A stretch of 64,000 bases of DNA from Haemonchus contortus (Eukaryota; Nematoda; Chromadorea; Rhabditida; Trichostrongylidae), in the NCBI GenBank assembly GCA_000469685.2, contig LS997567.1, positions 23,078,115-23,142,114 on the forward strand, given 5' to 3'. The position numbers and the translations under genes were made by a program. Each line of letters starts with the position of its first letter. Position 1 is the first letter of the stretch. Under the pieces are notes generated by a model. That model had not been told where the DNA came from, searched no databases, and worked only from the letters and a program-made list of their open reading frames with translations. Below, in pieces: positions 58,291-64,000 of the stretch.

Positions 58291-58773
58291 CGCACGATAA
58301 CTCTATAACACACGCGTTTCACGGCTTTTGATCAATGAATTTCTTTAAAAAAAACGTAAATGTTCAGCATTATAGGGTACCGCCCAATCCCAAGAAAAAT
58401 AGAGAGAACCGTTACATCCCAACTAATAGCGTCATAATCAGACTATAGAGTGCACATAGCTAGGAAACTGTACATTACGACCATTCACATTCGTTTGTGC
58501 ATCCATATATTAACCAAGTCATTCAAAAGTTAAGGATCGGGACTTGGAATCATTTAGTTATTCGTTTACCAACTTGCTACTGCGGCATACCTGTACTTCA
58601 CGTGAGATGAAATAGGATTTTAGTTGACTTCTTTGTTTACCCTCACCCGTCGAAGAGGGCATGTGGTAGCATACCAATCGACGATCTTGGCCAAAGTATT
58701 GTTTGATGAAATTTACGCAAAAATCATAATAAGCGCAGAGGTTCTACACGAATTTTCAAATTGTAAAGACATA

Positions 58774-59279
58774 CAGTAGCGCTCAGAAGTGTTCGGCCAA
58801 ATGCTTCTTCAGTCGTACTTTTCAGTCGTAACTCCTTTCCTACTGGATCTGATCACGAGAGACTCCAATATGCGTAGCATGGGTGTAGTGTGAATATTTA
58901 CCACTATTGACCTGCAATCGATCATGCTCCAAATATCCCAAGGAGCTTGAAATCAAAACCAACTGGAAATACAGACATTGGTGCTCCTTGATTTCTTTCC
59001 TTTTCGCCATGTCCAAAGTGTGAGCGTTAATGCCGAACACAGCAGAGGAGAATAACGCACATGAGGTGCGACTAACTGCAGACGTCACAAACTTGCTTTC
59101 AGCATAGTCTGTAAACGCCTTCCCCTTAGTTATGTGGACACTGCTGCTTTGCAGCCAAATAGTGTTGGATAGTGTGGAATATGCTTCAAAAAAAACATAT
59201 CGAAATTTCATGCGATTTGCTCTAATGAGAAAAAAGGTACGGCCGAAAAAACTTGCCCGAATACTGTTGAGCGCTACTG
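58774..59279. mobile_element. Tc1-like MITE, 506 bases
   Basis: The left end reads CAGTAGCGCTCAGAAGTGTT and the right end, on the minus strand, CAGTAGCGCTCAACAGTATT; the left is next to TA, the right next to CA (likely a decayed TA). A minus-strand 154-codon frame spans it (59304-58840) and contains MAKRKEIKEHQ, faintly like a Tc1 transposase N-terminus, but nothing catalytic. Confidence 0.65.
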
Positions 59280-60420
59280 CAAGTATTCTGCATTGATAAG
59301 GCAAAAGGGCGCAGAAATTTTCACCTGGCTAACAATGGAGCTCTCCACAAAATAGTTACGTGGACTTGTAAAAGACGGTCGGATGGCCCGAATGGCGCCT
59401 GGATCTTCCTTCTTATGTTGAGTTTGAATGCCTCACTGGGACCGATCATCAGTCCTCCTCTCTCTTGGGAGAAAGAGTGATTAGCAGTATCCTTACATCG
59501 AGTAGTACAATGCTACACTGGTCAAAATCGGTTGGCTGCTAAAATCGATCGCTACGTTTGCAGCAATAGCACCGCAACTCCCCAAATTTCTTAGACTCAT
59601 TTCAACTATTATCGATTTTACGAGTCAAAACGGTTATCACCATTGCTAACACAACTGCTCAAATAACACGATAAAATATGAAAATCAAAATCATACCATC
59701 ATAACATGAGCTCTTAAGACTATATAGCCTGACCAAAGACATATCCGGACATCTTTTTGCAATATCTCAAAAAATTGGAGGACGATCACCCCCTGTCAGC
59801 TATTATTACTTAGCTTGCAGGCGAGTAGGAAGAGATTGCGCTACACTGTAATAAGTTTTGTGTTAGTCCAAAAGTACTTCGGTTTCCTCACTTTACAGCG
59901 CGGCACTTTATAAGTATGCCCGCATGAGCTTTGTTCCCTTTCAACTTTTTCTCGATTTCGGGATGCAACGAAATTCTTAATTCATAGAATTGATATTAGT
60001 TAAGCTGAGTCTGGCAAAGCAGTCAGCTTTCAACCAATCAGGTGATCTTTACAGTATGTTATAGCACGTATGTTACTTCACACTCGTATGTTACGTTCAT
60101 GCTGTTACGGCAAAGAACACAAACAGCCTCGCTCGCTCGCTTCTTGTTTCTCACTTTGGAACGAGCTTTTGATTTTGGTCGATGGGAGGCACCACAACCT
60201 TTTGTGTGTACTTTTGCATGCATGTTTTCCATCACGAACAATGAGAAGTTGATCTGATTCCACGTTCGTTCACATTAATTAGCTTACGCACAAATTATAA
60301 CTATATTACGAAACCAGGTTGGCAAAAAGTTATACAGAAGTTTCGGAATGTGACAATCTTGGAGTTGGAGTCCCTCTACAAAAATTTTGGAGTGTGACAA
60401 TCTTGTTTGAACAGAGTGAA
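59280..60420. other. no gene recognised
   Basis: Short frames on both strands near 60040-60260 overlap each other and show no motif. Confidence 0.4.
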
Positions 60421-60439
60421 TAGGCTAGTCAGGATGGTA

Positions 60440-61317
60440 AATTATTGAAATGCCCTCGACACTACAAAGACATGAGCATATGAGGAGACCCACGAGAGCT
60501 TTCCATACTTCATCAAAAATCTCAGCATCAACTTTGCGCCATTACTTCTACGGGAAGAGTCAACGGAAAAACGCGATTGCAGCAGTTGACACCATCGAGA
60601 AAATATTGGGTGAGGGCACTGGTCACCACTTAACTGTCAATGATTGGTACAACCGCTTCGCTGCAGGAGATATCAGCCTTGAAAATAACGAACGCAGTGG
60701 ACGGCCCTGTACCACCGATGACGACGAATTACTACGAGCTACTACCACAGCAAAGCCGGAGGCCCCTCCGCATGAGTTGACAATAACTCTTGAGTGCTCC
60801 CAGGCCACTATCAAACACCGTTTCCATCTCCACAAATTTCGAAAAGCAATGTCAAGATGTATCTCCCACAGACTGACCCATACCTAGAAGCCGGTGCATA
60901 ACAACATCCGTGAATCATTGACTTTCAGCTGAATCGTAGGACCTTTTTGCGGTTGTGGTAAACTGTGATAAAAGCTGGATACTGTAAAATGGCAATGAAC
61001 AAACTGCCGTTTGGCTTGCTCACGGCATCGAGCCACCAACTCAGCCGTAAATAAAACCCTCGGCGGCACAAGCATCTTCTATCGCTTTGGTAAGATATGA
61101 ACGGGCTTGCTTACTACGAGTCACGCTGGCAAGACTGTCACCGTTGCCATATACATAAATCAGCTCCAGCATTTGACTGATGCTATTCGTGAAAACGTTT
61201 AAGGCTGCCGAGAATGTACCTACTAATGCACGACAACGCGCGTCCACACGTCGCATCCAAGATTCTCGAGAACTCGCTGAGCTCATCTGGAATCCAATCG
61301 CTCGCCAACTGTACTCA
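60440..61317 (+). pseudogene. mariner transposase remnant
   Basis: A 145-codon frame (60450-60887) carries the N-terminal DNA-binding part: LRHYFYGKSQRKNAIAAVDT, IEKILGEGT and LTVNDWYNRFAAGDISLENN, ERSGRPCTTDDDELL (the family has GDxSLEDxxRSGRPxxxDxxxL), followed by a second helix-turn-helix (ITLECSQATIKHRFH). After stops, the catalytic region shows in pieces: HDNARPHVASKILE (near 61220, second Asp of DD34D). The C-terminal third is missing: the sequence changes at about 61318 into the inverted tRNA-related repeat. Length kept is about two thirds of a mariner. Confidence 0.8.
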
Positions 61318-61678
61318 CAAGGATACTTGGTCGCAGTGGCCATTCAAAATGAGATGTATACCTCTGTAGGTGGTTTCGAACGCTGATCTCAAATCTGTGT
61401 TCCAAATCTGCGAAACGATCGTGGAACAAAGTTACGGGATCGAATCCTCTCTTGTGTTATAGCACTGTACCGGACGGATCACCGCGTCTAGCAAGCACAG
61501 TGCTGTGCAAAGGTGGTTTAGCGGCTGAGGCGGTGGACTTGTAGACATGACATCAAGGTTCGACTCCTTGATGCATGCGCTCGTTTTGCTTTTCCATGAA
61601 ATGCGTCCTAAACGCTTGTAAAACGTTTTTGGGCTCACTGCTGGGCATCTACAGGGTTCCCTCACAACTTAGGAACAC
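61318..61678 (+). repeat. left copy of an inverted, tRNA-related repeat
   Basis: About 360 bases matching 62936-63290 in reverse (outer end AAGGATACTTGGTCGCAGTG; inner end CATCTACAGGGTTCCCTCAC). It contains a tRNA-like segment at 61512-61573: GGTGGTTTAGCGGCTGAGGC (A-box-like) and GGTTCGACTCC (perfect B box). Likely a SINE family rather than TIRs. Confidence 0.75.
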
Positions 61679-62935
61679 TGGAAAAGCTTACAGGGAGAGT
61701 TTTTTTTTGCCTCTAAAAGGCCGAATGAGATGGAGCTGTTCAAGCAAAAAATATTCCAAATATTTGCCTAAAATGGGCTCGAGAAGCATCAAGAAGAAGG
61801 GTTCCAAATGATTCATAGGATCAAACGCTCTCCAACACATAACCAGCGAATATTCTGAACGAATGTGGTGTCATCATACTTTAGGTAGGAGTTTCATCCT
61901 TGCAGCATAACGTGGGCACCATCTAGGAATGGAGAGCTCTCGAACCGTTCTTGTCGATGCTATGAAAACAAGCCCGTTATCTTGGAAGCGTGGAAGTCGA
62001 GTCCGCGAAAGGCGGTCACAATGATCCTCTGCGGTCGCCTGATGACGACGGCGACGATGGACCCGTAACGTCGCGAATGAAATCTCCTACGTTCGTGGGG
62101 ATATAGAGGTTCCGAAGTGAAACGTAGCCTTCAAGTTTGTGATCTGGCCCATGAGCTCCAATTTTATGGCGCTGATAGAGGAATTCATAGCCTCCTGTAA
62201 CTGCAGTGTCAAAAGGCCGCACCTCCTCGAGCACGAAAAACACGTTTTGTATCATCACGACAGAGTGCCCTCCACGGAAACTAAAAGGGCATGAGCTTTC
62301 GAATTAGTCTATTATTGACAACTTACGATGTCTTATGTGGCCGCAACTACCAGGTGCAAAACAAGAGGGTCGACGCGCGTATTTATTGAGAATAGCGGAT
62401 AAGTTGGAAGGATTAGTTATCATAAGATTAGTATGGGAGTCTCATTGAACGACAGTCATTTCCGCTGGATACCACTTCAAATCAACAATTAAGGCCTATA
62501 GGGGGAAATTCAAAACAATTCGTGAGGTGATTCACGGTTTTGAGGACATCCGTTGTATAATGTCCCATCGCATCACCACGTTTACCTCATGAAAGGGCTC
62601 CTTGGAAAGACGTTTACCTCAAGAATGAACGGATAATCATATTTGCACACATAGCGATAAGCTGTTCTTCTACAGCATTTCTTCAACAATACCAGTCAAT
62701 TTCTATCACTGCTTCGGAAGCGCGGAAAGTATTCCTAGAATGGGTGGACCGTAACCTCCCAATGAGGGAGTCGGTCGGATGAGTCATTCTACCGCCGTCT
62801 ACCGTAAATGCAGGGAGCTGCCGAAGATTCCGAAACATCATCTTGACTGTCAGGGTAGAGAGGCGTGTACATTCGGTCAGTTTATTTATTCATTTTTTTA
62901 AAAAAAATTTTATTGGATCACCATTCCCCGGAGTC
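61679..62935. other. spacer between inverted repeats, unrecognised frame
   Basis: A minus-strand 80-codon frame (62258-62016) reads FVLEEVRPFDTAVTGGYEFL then KLEGYVSLRNLYIPTNVGDF and looks protein-like in composition, but I recognise no family. A neighbouring frame continues with ERFESSPFLDGAHVMLQG near 61940. Possibly a decayed gene. Confidence 0.3.
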
Positions 62936-63290
62936 CTAAATTGTGAGGGAACCCTGTAGATGCCCAACATTGAGCCCGAAAACGTTTTGCAAGCGTTTAG
63001 GACGCATTTCATGGAAGAACAAAACGAGCGCATGCACCAAGGAATCGATTCTCTATGTCATGTTTACCAGTCCACCGCCCTATCCGCTATGCCACCATTG
63101 CAAAGTACTGTGTTTGCTCGACTCGGTGATCTGTTCGTTACAGTGCTATAACACAGGAGAGGATTCGATCCCGTAACTTCGTTCCCAGAATCGTTTCGCA
63201 GATTTGGAACACAGATTTGAGATGAGCGTTCGAAACCACCTACAGAGGTATACATCTCATCTTGAATGGCCACTGCGACTAGGTATCCTT
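62936..63290 (-). repeat. right copy of the inverted, tRNA-related repeat
   Basis: Inverted relative to 61318-61678, roughly 85-90 percent alike by eye. Its tRNA-like part (minus strand, 63098-63032) reads GGTGGCATAGCGGATAGGGC and GAATCGATTCC, a B box with two changes. Frames read through it (for example 62960-63151) are spurious. Confidence 0.75.
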
Positions 63291-64000
63291 CTCTTGTCAG
63301 TCCATATCTTGCACCTTGCGTCTAAAGCAATACTTGGAAGAAAGTTCAAAACTTACTATCTGAAGAAAATACACAATGACTTTTTCGAGCCCCAGTGTCC
63401 CGGCTTCTGAGGGAAAAGCATCAACGATCCGCCCAAAAGATGGAAGTTTAATGTATTTGTGAGGAACATATTTTTGATATTCAATTTCTTTGGAATTTTT
63501 TTCATAACTGGAAGAGTAAAATTACCTTTCTGTCCAGGAACTTTTTTGCCAGCTCAATGTTGACCGATTATAGTGCGAAGGATAAGTAATGCTAATAGGA
63601 TAGAAGGATACAATGCAACAATGACCTCAACCTACACTTCTTCGCTTTTTCATCTTTGTTGATCACTTGTGTTCTGCGATTTCTAAGCGCTGTTATTTTG
63701 GAATTGAAAAGACAGACGACAGACTCATACGATACCACAAAGAAAGAAACACCATTGAACATGCTTAATGAAAAGAGCTAGCAGAGCGAGTCTTGACCTG
63801 ATTAATCAGTCCACACTAACAAGAAGCGTCAAAGTATGCACTCACTCCATGGCATAACTACAGAACTACAGCACCAACCCCAGTCTCTCACAACATGGAC
63901 AAGAGTCAGTCGAGAAGTTAATAACAGTGAATTACTAAAATCAACAAACCTCAGCGACGAGAGATATTGTCACTGCCCACAAAGAAGACGATTCGTTATA
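63291..64000. other. no gene recognised
   Basis: Last 700 bases; only short frames. Confidence 0.4.

Noticed and set aside
58840..59304. 154-codon minus-strand frame
   Set aside because: It runs across and beyond a MITE with Tc1-like ends and shows no catalytic motif; only a faint N-terminal resemblance to Tc1 transposase.
61512..61573. Possible tRNA gene (B box GGTTCGACTCC)
   Set aside because: No acceptor stem closes around it and it is embedded in a 355-base dispersed repeat.

Overview
This looks like a piece of a strongylid (hookworm-like) nematode genome. It is eukaryotic, AT-leaning and repeat-dense. It holds three spliced exons of a calpain gene with short-intron nematode splice sites, several decayed copies of nematode-type RTE and CR1 retrotransposons, Penelope-like elements with a GIY-YIG domain, Tc1/mariner transposons and tRNA-derived SINEs. 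I see no bacterial gene organisation and no CRISPR array. Nearly all long open frames are transposon remnants or reading frames through microsatellite DNA.

Layout. 0.6-3.5 kb: RTE endonuclease fragment, foldback MITE and GC-box tandem repeats. 3.6-7.8 kb: CR1 copy A. 8.1-13.1 kb: Penelope fragments flanking CR1 copy B. 13.8-19.3 kb: one RTE copy split by a 2.5 kb insertion whose right part is a GC-box tandem array ending in a Helitron-like terminus. 19.4-21.3 kb: a second RTE type. 21.6-23.4 kb: CR1 copy C, same family as A, broken by a GC-rich foldback element. 25.1-29.0 kb: two Penelope-like elements with hammerhead-like motifs at their 3' ends, and a small TTAA-flanked MITE. 30.7-32.0 kb: Tc1-like element with TIRs and TA duplications. 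33.7-37.3 kb: RTE 3' ends and a near full-length RTE. 38.2-41.7 kb: GC-box arrays and a 1.33 kb TACA microsatellite. 42.0-48.9 kb: three calpain exons on the minus strand, with a 6.3 kb intron filled by Helitron-like GC-box repeats. 49.5-53.1 kb: Tc1-like remnant, a 1.2 kb inverted duplication with intron-like arms, and an internally deleted mariner. 54.6-57.6 kb: RTE copy on the plus strand. 58-64 kb: SINE, Tc1-like MITE, mariner remnant and a pair of inverted tRNA-related repeats.

The only convincing host gene is the calpain (TRA-3/CAPN5-like domain III); its protease exons were not found in the window. The most coherent novel signal is one repeat family seen at about seven places: a shared terminus (TCC then TTACTATATA then ACGCG), a microsatellite of variable motif and length, then tandem GC-box monomers. 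The giant TACA array appears to be an expanded microsatellite slot of this family. All coordinates of degenerate elements are by-eye estimates; exon, TIR and microsatellite borders were read base by base.
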